Assembly (NCBI RefSeq): GCF_900114895.1
Contig: NZ_FOUO01000020.1
Coordinates: 1 to 34,927, forward strand
Length of the DNA: 34,927 nt
Reading direction: 5' to 3'
Origin: Ectothiorhodospira mobilis
Lineage (GTDB): Bacteria; Pseudomonadota; Gammaproteobacteria; Ectothiorhodospirales; Ectothiorhodospiraceae
The notes beneath the pieces were generated by a model that had not been told where the DNA came from, did not search any database, and worked only from the letters and a program-made list of their open reading frames with translations. This document shows, one piece after another, positions 1-11,311 of this stretch. Position 1 is the first letter of the stretch. Every line of letters starts with the position of its first letter. A program made the position numbers and the translations under genes.

Positions 1-220
1 AGAACGGGGTGAACCCCCGTCACTATCTGATCGATGTGCTTGAGCGCATCCAGGATCATCCCGCCAATCGCCTCCAAGAACTGCTGCCCTATCACTGGGC
101 ACCGCTGGCCCAGAGTTGCGGGGAGCATGCCAGCCCCGACTGACGGCTGGCTATACGGGGGCTACCGGACGGATACCGCTATACAGATTCTGTATAAGGA
201 GGCCTCTATCAATTGCTTAC
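1..220 (+). mobile_element. IS66-family insertion sequence, right end (left part outside window)
   Basis: The element is recognised from the transposase C-terminus it carries (3-143). Its right edge is placed at 220 because the sequence there ends in TTGCTTAC, whose reverse complement GTAAGCAA resembles the GTAAGC start typical of IS66-family terminal inverted repeats. The 77 nt between the stop codon and that edge is a reasonable distance for this family. The left end and the target duplication cannot be seen, so the exact boundary is inferred. Confidence 0.6.
3..143 (+). CDS. IS66-family transposase (TnpC), C-terminal fragment
   Basis: The open frame enters from the left edge and gives 46 residues before a TGA at 141-143. 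The translation contains YLIDVLERIQDHP, then NRLQELLPYHW. This matches the conserved tail of IS66 TnpC transposases, which usually reads like YLxDVLxRIxDHPxxRIDELLPWNW. TnpC is the DDE transposase that moves the element. Only the extreme C-terminus is in the window, so whether the full gene is intact is unknown. The identification rests on this short but characteristic motif. Confidence 0.72.
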   Translation, partial: NGVNPRHYLIDVLERIQDHPANRLQELLPYHWAPLAQSCGEHASPD

Positions 221-283
221 CTCCCCAAGCAACCCATTGATTCTATTGGGCGTCGATTTCAAAAAAATGAAATTATTAGCGGT

Positions 284-325
284 TCCCTCTATCCTTTCAG
301 GCGTTGCGCTTATTCTGTGAATTCA
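284..325. repeat. 42-nt direct repeat, left copy
   Basis: Positions 284-325 match 33596-33637 at 40 of 42 bases. There is an 11-nt identical block, two mismatches (TT versus GA), then 29 identical bases ending in GTGAATTCA. Both copies are in the same orientation and bracket the whole GC-rich block. On the minus strand both encode the tail NSQNKRNA followed by a stop. The nature of the element is not known to me. Confidence 0.85.
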
Positions 326-582
326 GGACCCCAAGCGACACACACGAAAACACACCCCTCTCCACAACGGATATTTCTCCGCTGCTGAAGGATCTGCATT
401 CAGGGTTGATCAACCGATGGGACTGAATCGCGCCCTGGCGGGAGGGTCTATGGGCGGCGATGGGGTGCGGACTTTCCTTGTGCATGATGGTGCTCCGTGC
501 AATGACCGTGCATCGGTCTCATTCTTTATGCCACAGCGGCCATCCGGGCATCAAGGCATGGGCAGGGATTTTTATCCTTAGA

Positions 583-611
583 CCCCGGCGGCGTTGCCAT
601 GGCCGCCGGGG
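583..611 (-). terminator. Probable transcription terminator after glcB
   Basis: A perfect 10-bp stem, CCCCGGCGGC (583-592) with GCCGCCGGGG (602-611), encloses a 9-nt loop and lies about 50 nt past the malate synthase stop. The bases that follow on the minus strand (TCTAAGG...) contain no real T-tract. It is therefore a strong hairpin but an imperfect intrinsic terminator. Confidence 0.5.
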
Positions 612-659
612 GATCTTGCAGATCTGTAACGACCTGGGCTGTGGACCGGCCTGCGGCCC

Positions 660-2837
660 TTAGCCCCCTGCCTTGGCCTTGGCCTCGATGCGCCGGCGGT
701 GGAGCACCGGTTCGGTGTAGCCGTTGGGTTGTTCCCGGCCGCGGAAGATGAGGTCGCAGGCGGCCTGGAAGGCCACGGAGGCGTCGAAGTCGTCGGCCAT
801 GGGGCGGTAGGCGGGGTCATCGTCGTTTTGCGCATCCACCACCCGGGCCATGCGCTTGAGGGTCTCCACCACCTGGGCGTCGTTGCAGATGCCGTGGTGC
901 AGCCAGTTGGCGATGTGCTGGCTGGAGATGCGCAGGGTGGCCCGGTCTTCCATCAGGCCCACGTTGTTGATGTCCGGCACCTTGGAGCAGCCGATGCCCT
1001 GGTCGATCCAGCGCACCACGTAGCCCAGGATGCCCTGGGCGTTGTTGTCCAGTTCCTGCTGGATCTCTTCGGGGGTCCAGCGGGGATCGTTCTCCACCGG
1101 CAGGGTGAGGATGTCGTCCAGGGTGGCGCGGCGGGTGCCGGCCAGCTGGGCCTGGACCTGGGCCACGTCCACCTGGTGGTAATGCAGGGCGTGGAGCACC
1201 GCCGCCGTGGGGGACGGCACCCAGGCGGTGTTGGCCCCGGCCCGGGGATGGGCCACCTTCTGCTGGAGCATATCCGCCATGCGGTCGGGCATGGCCCACA
1301 TGCCCTTGCCGATCTGGGCCCGGCCCCGGAGGCCGCAGGCCAGGCCCACGTCCACGTTCCAGTCCTCGTAGGCCTGCAGCCAGCGGGCGGACTTCATCTC
1401 GCCCTTGCGCAGCATGGGGCCCGCCTCCATGTCGGTGTGGATCTCGTCGCCGGTGCGGTCCAGGAAGCCGGTGTTGATGAACACCAGGCGCTCGCGCACC
1501 TCGCGGATGCAGGCCTGGAGGTTGACAGTGGTGCGCCGCTCCTCGTCCATGAGGCCCACCTTGAGGGTGTTGCGCGCCAGGCCCAGGGCGTCCTCGATGC
1601 GTGCGAACAGGGTGTTGGTGAAGGCGGCCTCCTGGGGGCCGTGCATCTTGGGCTTGACGATGTACACCGAACCGGCACGGGAGTTGCGCAGGGGGCCCTG
1701 GCCGCGCAGGTCGTGCAGGGCGATGAGGCTGGTGATCATGCCGTCCAGGATGCCCTCGGGCACCGGGTGCTCGTCCTGGTCCAGGACGGCGTTGAGGGCC
1801 ATCAGGTGCCCCACGTTGCGCACGAACATGAGGGAGCGACCGTGCAGGACGAGGCGTCCGCCCTCGGGGGTGGTGTACTCCCGGTCCGGGTGCATGGACC
1901 GTTCCACGGTGCGGCCGCCCTTGTCGAAGGAGGTGGTGAGATCCCCCTTCATCAGGCCCAGCCAGTTGCGGTAGACGCTGACCTTGTCCTCGGCGTCCAC
2001 CGCGGCCACGGAGTCCTCGCAGTCCATGATGGTGGTCAGGGCCGCCTCCATGAGCAGGTCCTTGATGCCGGCGGGGTCGCTGCGGCCGATGGGGTGCTGC
2101 GGGTCGAACTGGATCTCGAAGTGGATGCCGTGGTGTTCCAGCAGCACCGCCTCGGGGGCCTGGGGCTCGCCCCGGTAGCCCCGGAATTGGGCCGGGGTCT
2201 GCAGGGTGGTGGCCGTGCCGTCCTCCAGGGTCACCTGCAGCACGCCGTCCACCACGGCGTAACGGCGGGCTTCGTGGTGGCTGCCGGTGACCAGGGGCAC
2301 GGTCTCATCCAGGAAGTCCCGGGCGCGGCGGATGACCCGCTCCCCGCGGCGGGGGTTGTACTGCGCGCCCCGCTGGCAGCCGTCGTCCTCGGGGAGGGCG
2401 TCGGTGCCATAGAGGGCGTCGTAGAGGCTGCCCCAGCGGGCGTTGACGGCGTTTAAGGCGTAGCGGGGGTTCATCACCGGCACCACCAGCTGGGGGCCGG
2501 CCTGGGTGGCGATCTCCGGATCGACATCCTGGGTGGTGATCTGCACCGGGGCCCCCTCCGGCTCCAGGTAGCCGATCTCCTCCAAAAAGGCGCGGTAGGC
2601 GGCGGGGTCCACCGGGCCCGGATGCTCCCGGTGCCAGGCGTCGATGCGCGATTGGAGTTCCTCGCGCCGGGCCAGGAGTTCCCGGTTGCGCGGGGCGAGG
2701 TCGTGGATGAGGGCGTCCAGGCCGGCCCAGAAGGCCTCGGAGGCGATGCCCGTGCCCGGCAGGGCCTCGTTCTCGATGAAGGCGTGCAGCTCGGCGGCCA
2801 CCTTGAGGCGGCCGGCCATGACGTATTCGGTCATCAT
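660..2837 (-). CDS. glcB: Malate synthase G
   Basis: The product condenses glyoxylate with acetyl-CoA to give malate, in the cytoplasm, for growth on C2 compounds or glycolate. The 725-aa protein has the length of the monomeric G isoform (E. coli GlcB is 723 aa), far longer than the A isoform. Recognisable segments are [15 protein letters not shown] and GLMKGDL in the middle, the [11 protein letters not shown] stretch, [17 protein letters not shown], and [19 protein letters not shown] near the C-terminus, the region where the catalytic aspartate of the family lies. The start is set at ATG 2837 because GGAGAG sits 7 nt upstream. The open frame continues upstream without homology. A second ATG follows immediately at 2834. 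No isocitrate lyase or glycolate oxidase gene is adjacent. Confidence 0.96.
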   Translation of the reverse strand: MMTEYVMAGRLKVAAELHAFIENEALPGTGIASEAFWAGLDALIHDLAPRNRELLARREELQSRIDAWHREHPGPVDPAAYRAFLEEIGYLEPEGAPVQITTQDVDPEIATQAGPQLVVPVMNPRYALNAVNARWGSLYDALYGTDALPEDDGCQRGAQYNPRRGERVIRRARDFLDETVPLVTGSHHEARRYAVVDGVLQVTLEDGTATTLQTPAQFRGYRGEPQAPEAVLLEHHGIHFEIQFDPQHPIGRSDPAGIKDLLMEAALTTIMDCEDSVAAVDAEDKVSVYRNWLGLMKGDLTTSFDKGGRTVERSMHPDREYTTPEGGRLVLHGRSLMFVRNVGHLMALNAVLDQDEHPVPEGILDGMITSLIALHDLRGQGPLRNSRAGSVYIVKPKMHGPQEAAFTNTLFARIEDALGLARNTLKVGLMDEERRTTVNLQACIREVRERLVFINTGFLDRTGDEIHTDMEAGPMLRKGEMKSARWLQAYEDWNVDVGLACGLRGRAQIGKGMWAMPDRMADMLQQKVAHPRAGANTAWVPSPTAAVLHALHYHQVDVAQVQAQLAGTRRATLDDILTLPVENDPRWTPEEIQQELDNNAQGILGYVVRWIDQGIGCSKVPDINNVGLMEDRATLRISSQHIANWLHHGICNDAQVVETLKRMARVVDAQNDDDPAYRPMADDFDASVAFQAACDLIFRGREQPNGYTEPVLHRRRIEAKAKAGG

Positions 2838-2880
2838 CTCGCGTCTCTCCGTTGCAGGGCGGGCCCGGATCCCGAGGGGT

Positions 2881-3552
2881 TCAGCGGGGTCTTTCGTCCT
2901 GGCCTTGGTGGATGACCACCAGGGCCCCTTCCGGCATGGTATCAAACAGGTCCATGACGTCCGCGTTGGTCATGCGCACGCAGCCCTGGGAGGCGGGGCG
3001 GCCGATGAGGCCTTCCTCGTCGGTGCCGTGGATGTAGATGTGGCGCTCCAGGGAGTCGATCCCCTGCCCCCGGTTCACCCCCTGCTCCAACCCCTCCAGG
3101 CGCAGGATGCGGGTGGTGATGTGGTCCCCCTCGGTGCGCCGGGGCTCGGTGACGATGGGGGTGGTCTCCCCCGTGGGCTCCCGCGCCACGAAGACGGCGC
3201 CCACGGGGGCATCGGCGCCGATCTTCTGCTGGATGCGGTGCACCCCGAGGGGGGTCTTGAGGCTGCCGTCCTCGTTGCCCAGGCCAAAACGGGAGGTGGA
3301 TACCGGGTAGCTGGCCTGGATCTCCCCCTGGCGGATCACGTACAGCCGCTGCTCATCGGTGCGCACCACGGCCACGGGATCGGCCACGAAGTATTGGGGG
3401 AAGCGTTCCTCCAGGCGCTGGAGAACGGGTCGATACCAGGATTCCATGGAGGCCTCCGGGGAGAAGGTGTCCAGATACCAGCCAGCGCCCGCGGCGGAGG
3501 ACCACACCGCCAGCAGCGCCAGGGCCATCTGCAGGATCGCGCGTCTTGCCAT
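2881..3552 (-). CDS. Secreted L,D-transpeptidase (ErfK/YbiS/YcfS/YnhG-type YkuD domain)
   Basis: The 223-aa product is probably a periplasmic enzyme that forms 3-3 peptidoglycan cross-links or attaches envelope proteins to peptidoglycan. The N-terminus, [19 protein letters not shown] followed by AAGAG, is a good signal peptide. The YkuD domain covers roughly residues 85-220. It shows [11 protein letters not shown] and then the catalytic ASQGCVRM, with Cys as nucleophile. The residue before GC is Gln rather than the common His; other family members also vary here. The ATG at 3552 lies 1 nt after the purF stop, which argues for co-transcription. The frame continues upstream through purF but only as an overlapping shadow. 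The exact substrate cannot be told from sequence. Confidence 0.88.
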   Translation of the reverse strand: MARRAILQMALALLAVWSSAAGAGWYLDTFSPEASMESWYRPVLQRLEERFPQYFVADPVAVVRTDEQRLYVIRQGEIQASYPVSTSRFGLGNEDGSLKTPLGVHRIQQKIGADAPVGAVFVAREPTGETTPIVTEPRRTEGDHITTRILRLEGLEQGVNRGQGIDSLERHIYIHGTDEEGLIGRPASQGCVRMTNADVMDLFDTMPEGALVVIHQGQDERPR

Positions 3553-3553
3553 G

Positions 3554-5062
3554 TCAGGCGTTGTTGTACAGATCGAGGTTGGCGTACTTGCGTTCCTTCT
3601 TCTTCTTGGCCAGATCGTTGCGCCGGGCCTGCAATTGTTCCAGGTATTCCGGGGTGACGGGGGTGACATAGTCGCCGGTGAACACGGAGCAGTCGAAGTG
3701 CTGCAGCCTCGGGTTGCCCTTGCGCACGGCCCCCACCAGGTCGTCCAGGTCCTGGTAGATGAGGCGGTCGGCGGCGATGGCCTCGCACACCTCCGCCTCG
3801 CTGCGGCCATGGGCGATGAGTTCGCTGGCGGCGGGCATGTCGATGCCGTAGACGTTGGGATAACGCACCGGCGGGGCCGCCGAGGCGAAGTAGACCTTCC
3901 GCGCCCCGGACTCCCGGGCCATGAGGACGATCTCCCGGGAGGTGGTGCCGCGCACGATGGAATCGTCCACCAGCATGACGTTCTTGCCCTTGAACTCCAG
4001 GCCGATGGCATTGAGCTTCTGGCGCACGGATTTCCGCCGCTGGGTCTGCCCGGGCATGATGAAGGTGCGGCCGATGTAGCGGTTCTTGATGAAGCCCTCG
4101 CGGTACTTCACGTTGAGTTCGTGGGCCATCTCGATGGCCATGGTGCGGCCGGTGTCGGGGATGGGGATGATGACATCGATGTCGTGGTCCGGCCACTCCC
4201 GCAGGATCTTGCGCCCCAGGCGCGTGCCCATGCGCATGCGGGCGCGGTGCACCACCACGTCGTCGATGACCGAGTCGGGCCGGGCGAAGTAGACGAATTC
4301 GAAGATGCAGGGGGTCAGGGACGGGGACGGGGCGCACTGGCGCGTATGCAGCGTGCCGTCGCTCTCGATGTACACCGCCTCCCCCGGGTCCAGGTCCCGC
4401 ACCAGTTCAAACCCCAGGGTGTCCAGGGCGACGCTCTCCGAGGCCACCATGTACTCGGGCCCGTCGGGGGTGTCGCGGCGCCCGAACACCACCGGGCGGA
4501 TGCCGTGGGGGTCGCGAAAGCCCAGCACGCCCCGGCCGGCGATCATGGCCACCACGGCATAGGCCCCCTGGCAGCGGCGGTGTACGCCGCTCACGGCGTC
4601 GAAGACCTCCTCGTGGGTGACGGCCAGACCGTCGTGGCGGATCAGCTCCTGGGCCAGGATATTGAGCAGGATCTCGGAGTCGGATTCGGTGTTGATGTGC
4701 CGCCGGTCCTGGACGAAGAGCTCGCTCTTGAGTTCGGGGGCGTTGGTGAGGTTGCCGTTGTGGCCCAGGGTGATGCCGTAGGGGGAGTTCACGTAGAAGG
4801 GCTGGGCCTCGGCGGAGGAGGAACTGCCGGCGGTGGGGTAGCGCACGTGGCCGATGCCCATATGGCCGGTGAGGTTGCGCATGTGCTGCTCGTTGAAGAC
4901 ATCCCGCACCAGGCCGTTGTCCTTGCGCAGGTGCAGGTGTCCACCATGGTCACAGGTGACGATGCCGGCTGCGTCCTGGCCGCGGTGCTGCAACACCAGG
5001 AGGGCGTCGTACAGCGCCTGGTTGACCGGGCTGCGACCGACGATTCCGACGATTCCGCACAT
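3554..5062 (-). CDS. purF: Amidophosphoribosyltransferase
   Basis: This 502-aa enzyme catalyses the first committed step of purine synthesis, turning PRPP and glutamine into 5-phosphoribosylamine. The protein begins MCGIVGIVG. The Cys exposed after Met removal is the N-terminal glutaminase nucleophile, so no propeptide is present. The PRPP-binding loop [14 protein letters not shown] lies near residue 362, as in E. coli PurF (505 aa). There is a basic lysine-rich tail near the C-terminus (LAKKKKERK). The gene follows cvpA by 11 nt, the usual cvpA-purF pairing, and an L,D-transpeptidase gene follows 1 nt after its stop. Confidence 0.98.
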   Translation of the reverse strand: MCGIVGIVGRSPVNQALYDALLVLQHRGQDAAGIVTCDHGGHLHLRKDNGLVRDVFNEQHMRNLTGHMGIGHVRYPTAGSSSSAEAQPFYVNSPYGITLGHNGNLTNAPELKSELFVQDRRHINTESDSEILLNILAQELIRHDGLAVTHEEVFDAVSGVHRRCQGAYAVVAMIAGRGVLGFRDPHGIRPVVFGRRDTPDGPEYMVASESVALDTLGFELVRDLDPGEAVYIESDGTLHTRQCAPSPSLTPCIFEFVYFARPDSVIDDVVVHRARMRMGTRLGRKILREWPDHDIDVIIPIPDTGRTMAIEMAHELNVKYREGFIKNRYIGRTFIMPGQTQRRKSVRQKLNAIGLEFKGKNVMLVDDSIVRGTTSREIVLMARESGARKVYFASAAPPVRYPNVYGIDMPAASELIAHGRSEAEVCEAIAADRLIYQDLDDLVGAVRKGNPRLQHFDCSVFTGDYVTPVTPEYLEQLQARRNDLAKKKKERKYANLDLYNNA

Positions 5063-5073
5063 GATGGTCTCTC

Positions 5074-5631
5074 TTACGGGGTGAAGGGGGATTCGGGTTC
5101 TGAAGCGGGAGCGGGTTCGGGTACGGCGAGCGGGGTCTCAAAGACGAAGTTCTCCGCCAGTTCCGGCGGCAGCAGATCCCGCAGCCACAGGGCCAGGCGC
5201 TCGAACTGGGGCAGGAAGCGGCTGGCCTCCCACCAGGGTTCCTCGGGCATCACCGTGAGCCCCGCCAGCAGCACCACCACCGCCACGATGGCCACGCCCC
5301 GGGCCAGGCCGAAGACCACGCCGATGCTGCGGTCGGTGCCCGAAAGGCCGGTGCGTTTCACCAGCTGTCCCGCCAGGACATTGATCACCCCCCCCGCCAG
5401 GAGGACCAGGATGAAGAGGATAGCGAAGCCGATGACCGCCTGCAGGGTGGCGTCCTCCACCCCCAGGGGCAGCATCTGACCCAGGGGTGCCCCCTGGCTC
5501 AGGGCCAGGACGAAGGCCAAAACCCAGGTGGTCAGGGAGATGGCCTCTTTGACAAAGCCCCGGAAGAGGCTGATGACCGCCGAGAGGGCGATGACGGCCA
5601 GGATGGCGATATCGATCCAGATCATGTCCAT
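5074..5631 (-). CDS. cvpA: CvpA family membrane protein
   Basis: This is a 185-aa inner-membrane protein of the CvpA family, named for its need in colicin V production and linked in other gammaproteobacteria to envelope stress resistance. About four hydrophobic segments are visible: [18 protein letters not shown], a second just after it, [19 protein letters not shown], and [17 protein letters not shown]. The C-terminal tail is rich in Pro, Glu and Ala and slightly longer than in E. coli (162 aa). It sits directly upstream of purF, the standard context. The first ATG (5631) has no clear Shine-Dalgarno, and the Met two codons later is an alternative start. Confidence 0.93.
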   Translation of the reverse strand: MDMIWIDIAILAVIALSAVISLFRGFVKEAISLTTWVLAFVLALSQGAPLGQMLPLGVEDATLQAVIGFAILFILVLLAGGVINVLAGQLVKRTGLSGTDRSIGVVFGLARGVAIVAVVVLLAGLTVMPEEPWWEASRFLPQFERLALWLRDLLPPELAENFVFETPLAVPEPAPASEPESPFTP

Positions 5632-5672
5632 GGGGGTCGCGGCTGCGTGACAGGAATTTTAACAAAGATCGC

Positions 5673-5690
5673 CCCGGCCGGCGGGCCGGG
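5673..5690 (-). terminator. GC hairpin between dedD and cvpA
   Basis: A 7-bp stem, CCCGGCC (5673-5679) with GGCCGGG (5684-5690), has a 4-nt loop. On the minus strand it is followed by GCGATCTTTGTTAAAATT. It could be a weak terminator or attenuator after dedD. The T-tract is broken, so this is only a candidate. Confidence 0.35.
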
Positions 5691-5734
5691 ATGCGGGGAT
5701 GCCGTTGCCCGGCCGGATCGGATGGCCAGGGACA

Positions 5735-6271
5735 TCAGGGGTGTTGGACCAGGATGCCCGAACGTTCCATGGTCTCCTCCAAGCGCTCCTTGAGGCGCTC
5801 GGCGGCGCGGCGGTCCAGCTCCGGCCCCACCTTGACTCGGTGCAGGACCCGACCCTCCGCCTCGGTGCGTTCCAGAAAGGCGGGAAACCCGGCGGCCCGC
5901 AGCCGCTCCCGCTCCGCCACGGCGTTATCCCGATGGCTGAAACTGCCCACCTGGACCACCCAGCCGGTGGCCACGGGTTCGGCGGCCCCCTCCCGGGTCT
6001 GCGGCGGCCCCGCCTCGCCCCCCTGCCCTGGCAGCGGGCGGACCTCGCCCGCCCTGCTCTCGCCCCGGGCCGGGGGGGATACGCCTTGGCCGGCCCCGTC
6101 CTGGGGCCGCGACGGCAGCGGGCGGTGAAAGGCCGGCTCCGGGGGCACCTCCGCCGGGGCCTCCAGGCGGGCATGGTAGCCCGATCCGTCCAGCACCACG
6201 GGCAGGAAGATCACCGCCAGGGCAATGAGTACGGCCGCCCCGACCAGACGTTGTTTCAAGGCTGCTTCCAC
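5735..6271 (-). CDS. dedD: SPOR-domain protein, DedD-like
   Basis: The 178-aa product has one N-terminal membrane anchor (residues about 9-27, VGAAVLIALAVIFLPVVL). A low-complexity Pro/Glu/Gly-rich periplasmic linker follows. A C-terminal SPOR domain (about 100-178) starts with WVVQVGSFSHRDNAVAERE. SPOR domains bind denuded glycan strands at the septum, and DedD helps FtsN-type constriction in E. coli. The position between folC and cvpA-purF is the classical location. Here a dps gene and a terminator-like hairpin separate it from folC. It probably starts its own transcript from the short gap at 6272-6319. Confidence 0.92.
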   Translation of the reverse strand: MEAALKQRLVGAAVLIALAVIFLPVVLDGSGYHARLEAPAEVPPEPAFHRPLPSRPQDGAGQGVSPPARGESRAGEVRPLPGQGGEAGPPQTREGAAEPVATGWVVQVGSFSHRDNAVAERERLRAAGFPAFLERTEAEGRVLHRVKVGPELDRRAAERLKERLEETMERSGILVQHP

Positions 6272-6319
6272 GGCAGGGTTTCGATACGGGCAGGGTCCCG
6301 GTAGGTGCCGGGACGAAAC

Positions 6320-6346
6320 GGGCCCCTCCGGCGGGCGGAGGGGCCC
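6320..6346 (-). terminator. Terminator downstream of dps
   Basis: A perfect 11-bp stem, GGGCCCCTCCG (6320-6330) with CGGAGGGGCCC (6336-6346), encloses a 5-nt loop and lies 8 nt past the dps stop. On the minus strand it is followed by CGTTTCGTCC, a short T-run. The stem strength and position make it a good terminator candidate. It would separate dps from dedD-cvpA-purF. Confidence 0.65.
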
Positions 6347-6353
6347 TGGAGGA

Positions 6354-6824
6354 TCACTGGTTCAGGGCGCGCAGCATCCAGGCCGTCTTCTCATGGACCC
6401 GCATGCGGTCGGAAACCAGGGCGGCGGTGGACTCGTCATCGGCGTCCTGGGCCATCTTCAGGACCTCGCGACCCGTCTTCACCACCTGCTCGTGGCCATG
6501 GGTGAGGAGGTCCACCATCTCCTTGCCGGAGGGGATGCCTTCCACCTCCTCGATGGAGCTCAGGCTGGCGAACTGCTTGTAGGTGCCGGGGGCCGGGACA
6601 TCCAGGGTGCGGATGCGCTCGGCGATGTCGTCCACGGCGGTGGCCAGTTCGGTGTAGTGTTCCTCGAACATCATGTGCAGTTCGCGGAACTGCGGCCCCA
6701 CCACGTTCCAGTGGAAGTTATGGGTCTGCAGGTAGAGGGTGTAGGAATCCGCCAGCAGGCGCTTGAGGCCCTCGGCGATCTTCACCCGATCCTGCTCGTT
6801 GATGCCGATATCGATCTTGCTCAC
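6354..6824 (-). CDS. dps: Dps/ferritin-like DNA-protection protein
   Basis: The 156-aa product should form the dodecameric iron-storing ferroxidase that protects DNA against oxidative damage. The family signature is clear: [20 protein letters not shown] around residues 34-53, then AVDDIAERI with the Asp and Glu that complete the inter-subunit ferroxidase site with the His residues. The start is taken as GTG 6824 because AGAAGGAGAT lies 6 nt upstream and the length then matches the family. An in-frame ATG at 6932, directly after the folC stop, would add 36 unrelated residues. The gene breaks the usual folC-dedD adjacency. The 108-nt upstream gap and the hairpin downstream suggest that it is a separately expressed unit. 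Confidence 0.94.
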   Translation of the reverse strand: MSKIDIGINEQDRVKIAEGLKRLLADSYTLYLQTHNFHWNVVGPQFRELHMMFEEHYTELATAVDDIAERIRTLDVPAPGTYKQFASLSSIEEVEGIPSGKEMVDLLTHGHEQVVKTGREVLKMAQDADDESTAALVSDRMRVHEKTAWMLRALNQ

Positions 6825-6830
6825 GGGACG

Positions 6831-6840
6831 ATCTCCTTCT
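6831..6840 (-). promoter_or_regulatory. Ribosome binding site deciding the dps start
   Basis: On the minus strand AGAAGGAGAT stands 6 nt before GTG 6824. It is the strongest Shine-Dalgarno in this part of the window and fixes the GTG start against the longer ATG frame. Confidence 0.8.
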
Positions 6841-6932
6841 GTCGTGTGGGGAATGATGGGAAACGGGCGCTGAGGGCTCAGGCTACCACGGCGCGAGTCG
6901 GGCCGCCGCCCCCTGCCGGATTGGAGAGACAT

Positions 6933-8249
6933 TCAGGCCGCCGGTTCCCCGTGCGCCCAGGGAAACGGACCCTGCAACAGGGCGGAGGCGACATGGAACG
7001 AACCGAAGGCCATGATGCGGTCCCCGGGCCCGGCCTGCAACAGCGCGGCGCGACAGGCGTCACGGATGCCGGCATGGACCTGGACCGCGTCCGCGCCCGC
7101 GGCGCGCACATGGGCCGCCAGGATGCTCGGGTCCAAGGCCCGTTCCAGATCCAATTCGCCCAGGTGCCAGACCTGCACCCGGGGCATGAGCGGCGCCAGG
7201 ATGCCGGGCACATCCTTGTCCGCCATCACCCCCATCACCGCCAGGGTGCGGCCGCTGCAGGGGGTCTGCGCCAGGTGCGCGGCCAGCATCGCCGCGGCCT
7301 GGGGGTTGTGGGCCACGTCCAGCCACACCGCCGGGCGCGCGTGCAGGCATTGCAGCCGCGCCGGCAGGCGGGCCCCGGCGATGCCGTCGCGCACGGCGCG
7401 CTCGGTAAGGGGCAGCAGGTCCTCCAGCAGCAGGGCGGCGCTGATGGCGGTGGCGGCATTGCCGTGCTGCACGGCCCCGGGCAGGCCCGGGGGCGGCAGG
7501 GCCTCCAGGGTCATGCCCATGCCCTGGTAGGTCCATGCCCCGTGCGCCTCCACCCGCTCCACGCCGTAGTCCTCGCCGATGCGGCTCAGGGCCGTACCCA
7601 GGTCGCGGGCGTGTTGCAGCAGGCGCTCGGGCGGGTCCGCGTCGCCGCACACCGCCGGCGCCCCGGCGCGGAAGATGCCCGCCTTCTCGAAGCCGATCTG
7701 CTCGCGGTCGTCGCCCAGGAATTGCTGGTGATCCAGGCCCACGGCGGTGACCACGGCCACGTCCGCATCCAGGATGTTCACCGCGTCCAGGCGCCCCCCC
7801 AGACCTACCTCCAGCAGCATGACGTCCACCGGGGCGCGGGCGAACAGCCACAGGGCCGCCAGGGTACCGAACTCGAAGTAGCTGAGGCTGGTGTCGCCGC
7901 GGGCGGCGTCGATGGCGGCGAAGGCCTGACACAGGGCCGCATCGTCCACCGCCGCCCCGTCGATGCGCACGCGCTCGTTGTAGCGCAGCAGGTGCGGCGA
8001 GGTGTAGGTGCCCACGCGGTAGCCCGCGGCGCGGTAGATGGCCTCCAGGAAGGCCACGGTGGAGCCCTTGCCGTTGGTCCCCCCCACGGTGATCACCGGG
8101 GCGCAGGCCGGGCGCAGCCCCATGGCGTCCGCCACCCGGCCCACCCGCTCCAGGCCCAGGTCGATGGGCCGCACATGCAGGCGTTCCTGCCAGTGCAGCC
8201 AATCCTGCAGCGTGTCGTGCCGGGGTTGGAGGGCGGCCGGTCCGCTCAT
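6933..8249 (-). CDS. folC: Bifunctional dihydrofolate synthase / folylpolyglutamate synthase
   Basis: This 438-aa Mur-ligase-type enzyme adds glutamate to dihydropteroate and then further glutamates to folates. The ATP-binding loop [20 protein letters not shown] lies near residue 53. The folate/Mg region [17 protein letters not shown] follows at about 80-98. Later motifs include [23 protein letters not shown] and [11 protein letters not shown]. The length matches E. coli FolC (422 aa). Its ATG overlaps the accD stop in an ATGA arrangement, so translation of the two is probably coupled. accD-folC is the usual neighbourhood. Confidence 0.97.
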   Translation of the reverse strand: MSGPAALQPRHDTLQDWLHWQERLHVRPIDLGLERVGRVADAMGLRPACAPVITVGGTNGKGSTVAFLEAIYRAAGYRVGTYTSPHLLRYNERVRIDGAAVDDAALCQAFAAIDAARGDTSLSYFEFGTLAALWLFARAPVDVMLLEVGLGGRLDAVNILDADVAVVTAVGLDHQQFLGDDREQIGFEKAGIFRAGAPAVCGDADPPERLLQHARDLGTALSRIGEDYGVERVEAHGAWTYQGMGMTLEALPPPGLPGAVQHGNAATAISAALLLEDLLPLTERAVRDGIAGARLPARLQCLHARPAVWLDVAHNPQAAAMLAAHLAQTPCSGRTLAVMGVMADKDVPGILAPLMPRVQVWHLGELDLERALDPSILAAHVRAAGADAVQVHAGIRDACRAALLQAGPGDRIMAFGSFHVASALLQGPFPWAHGEPAA

Positions 8250-9247
8250 GGGGCGTCCTTCTCCTGCCCCTGTGGCCGCTCCCGGGCCTCCTCGTCCCCG
8301 GCGCCGGTCTCCGCCTCGGGCAGGGCGGGGGCCGTCTCGCCGGAGGGGTCGGCGGGGGCCGTCTCCGCGGCGACCTCCCCGCCCTGCTCACGCACGCTGC
8401 GATGGGTGAGGATGGCCAGCAGCGAGGACAGGCGCGAGCGCATCTCGCGGCGGTCGATGATCATGTCGATGGCGCCGTGCTCCAGCAGGAATTCCGCCCG
8501 CTGGAAGCCCTCGGGCAGGGTCTCGCGCACGGTCTGCTTGATCACCCGGGGGCCGGCGAAGCCGATGAGGGCCCCGGGCTCGGCGGCGTTGATGTCCCCC
8601 AGGGTGGCCAGACTGGCGGAGACCCCGCCCATGGTGGGATCGGTCATGACGGAGATATAGGGCAGGCCGCTCTCGCGCAGGCGCGCCAGGGCGGCGCTGG
8701 TCTTGGCCATCTGCATGAGGGAGAACAGGGCCTCCTGCATGCGCGCGCCGCCGCTGGCGGAGAAGCACACCAGGGGGATGCCCGCCTCGCGGGCGGCGTT
8801 GACGCCGCGCACGAAGCGTTCCCCCACCACGGAGCCCATGGATCCGCCCATGAAGTGGAAGTCGAAGGCGGCGGCCACCACGGGCACCCCCTCCACCGCA
8901 CCCTGCATCACCACCAGGGCATCCTTCTCGCCGGTGCTCTTCTGCGCGGCCTGCAGGCGGTCGCGATAGCGCTTGCTGTCGCGGAACTTGAGCATGTCCA
9001 CGGGCTCGATCTGGGCGCCGATCTCGTGCCGCTCCCCCGCGTCCAGGAAGGTCTCCAGGCGGCGCCGTGCGCTGATGCGCATGTGATGGCCACACTTGGG
9101 GCAGACATCCAGATTGCGGTCCACCTCCGGGCGGTAGAGGGTGGCGGAGCAGCCCTCGCAGCGCAGCCAGAGGCCCTCGGGCACGGCGCGCTTGTTGGTG
9201 GCGTCGGTGCGGATGCGGGTGGGTACGAGTTTCTCAAACCAGCTCAT
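8246..9247 (-). CDS. accD: Acetyl-CoA carboxylase carboxyltransferase subunit beta
   Basis: With AccA this 333-aa subunit transfers the carboxyl group from biotin to acetyl-CoA, giving malonyl-CoA for fatty-acid synthesis. The N-terminal zinc ribbon is intact, with Cys30, Cys33, Cys49 and Cys52 (CEGC and CPKCGHH). The crotonase-type carboxyltransferase domain follows, with [33 protein letters not shown] and [12 protein letters not shown] tail of about 45 residues rich in Ala, Glu and Pro extends the C-terminus. I place the start at ATG 9247 (MSWFEKLV) because AccD proteins begin MSWxxK. An ATG five codons earlier at 9262 is also possible, and neither has a strong Shine-Dalgarno. Confidence 0.96.
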   Translation of the reverse strand: MSWFEKLVPTRIRTDATNKRAVPEGLWLRCEGCSATLYRPEVDRNLDVCPKCGHHMRISARRRLETFLDAGERHEIGAQIEPVDMLKFRDSKRYRDRLQAAQKSTGEKDALVVMQGAVEGVPVVAAAFDFHFMGGSMGSVVGERFVRGVNAAREAGIPLVCFSASGGARMQEALFSLMQMAKTSAALARLRESGLPYISVMTDPTMGGVSASLATLGDINAAEPGALIGFAGPRVIKQTVRETLPEGFQRAEFLLEHGAIDMIIDRREMRSRLSSLLAILTHRSVREQGGEVAAETAPADPSGETAPALPEAETGAGDEEARERPQGQEKDAP

Positions 9248-9281
9248 GGGCGTCGTCTTCATCTCGGCAGTGGGCGCGGGG

Positions 9282-10087
9282 TCAGTCTGTCGAATCCATC
9301 GCCTGGCGCATCTCCCCCAGCAGGGCCGCCACGGCGGCGCGGCCGGCGGCGGGGTCGTCCACATGGGCCGCCACCTGCTGCACCAGGGCGCTGCCCACCA
9401 CCACCGCATCGGCCACGCGGGAGACGCGGGCGGCGGTGGCGGCGTCGCGGATACCAAAGCCCACCCCCACCGGCAGGCCGGTGTGGCGGCGGATGCCCTC
9501 CACCCGCCGGGCGACCCCGTCCACGTCCAGGGTGGCGGCGCCGGTGACCCCCTTGAGGGAGACGTAATAGACGAATCCCGAGGCCGCGCGGCAGATGGCG
9601 TCCATACGCGCCTCGTTGCTGGTGGGGGCCAGCAGGAAGATAGGATCCACCCCGTGGCCCTGGAGACAGGCCGCCAGGTCCTCGCTCTCCTCCGGCGGCA
9701 GGTCCACGGTGAGCAGGCCGTCCACGCCCGCCGCGGCGGCCTCGGCGGCCAGGGTCTCGTACCCCATGGCCTCCACCGGATTGAGATAGCCCATGAGCAC
9801 CACCGGGGTATCGGGGTCGTCGCGGCGGAAGGCGCGCACCATCTCCAGCACGCGCCGCAGGCTCACGTGGTGCTTCAGGGCCCGCTCGCAGGCCTGCTGG
9901 ATGACGGGACCGTCGGCCATGGGGTCGGAGAACGGCACCCCCAGCTCGATGATATCGGCCCCCGCCTGCACCATGGCGTGCATCAGGGGCACGGTGTTGT
10001 CCGGGTCCGGATCACCGGCGGTGACGTAGGGGATCAGCGCCTTGCGGCCCTGGGCCGCGAGGGCTTCGAAACGGGCGGCGATGCGGC

Positions 10088-10091
<4 letters not shown>
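9282..10091 (-). CDS. trpA: Tryptophan synthase alpha chain
   Basis: This 269-aa TIM barrel cleaves indole-3-glycerol phosphate to indole, which channels to TrpB. Visible motifs are [30 protein letters not shown] with the catalytic Glu, [21 protein letters not shown] with the second catalytic Asp, [11 protein letters not shown] and VGFGI. The start is GTG 10091, which overlaps the trpB stop as GTGA, a translational coupling typical of trpBA. The much longer open frame upstream is only the shadow of trpB. Confidence 0.97.

Positions 10092-11282
<1,191 letters not shown>

Positions 11283-11311
<29 letters not shown>

Larger units (their letters stand above)
221..659. other. Gene-free stretch between the IS66 end and glcB
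   Basis: I see no convincing gene. The first 180 bases are more AT-rich than the rest of the window and contain a small ATTTC/GAAAT hairpin with an A-rich loop. They also hold one copy of a 42-nt repeat (284-325) found again at 33596-33637. The remainder holds a likely terminator (583-611) for the malate synthase gene. Short open frames on both strands (for example 297-485 minus) have no recognisable features. The minus frame at 297-485 ends in the same eight residues as the J-domain protein at the other end of the window, because of the shared repeat. Confidence 0.6.

Noticed and set aside
297-485. 62-aa minus-strand frame in the left gap ending in the same tail as the J-domain protein
   Set aside because: Only the last eight residues match, because of the 42-nt repeat. 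The rest has no coding signature.
699-2456. 585-aa open frame on the plus strand opposite glcB
   Set aside because: It is the GC-driven antisense shadow of malate synthase: low-complexity Gly/His/Val/Ala-rich translation, no family motif and no ribosome site.
2881-4011. L,D-transpeptidase with a 150-residue N-terminal extension
   Set aside because: The extension is an out-of-frame reading of purF. The real start at 3552 has a signal peptide and lies right after the purF stop.
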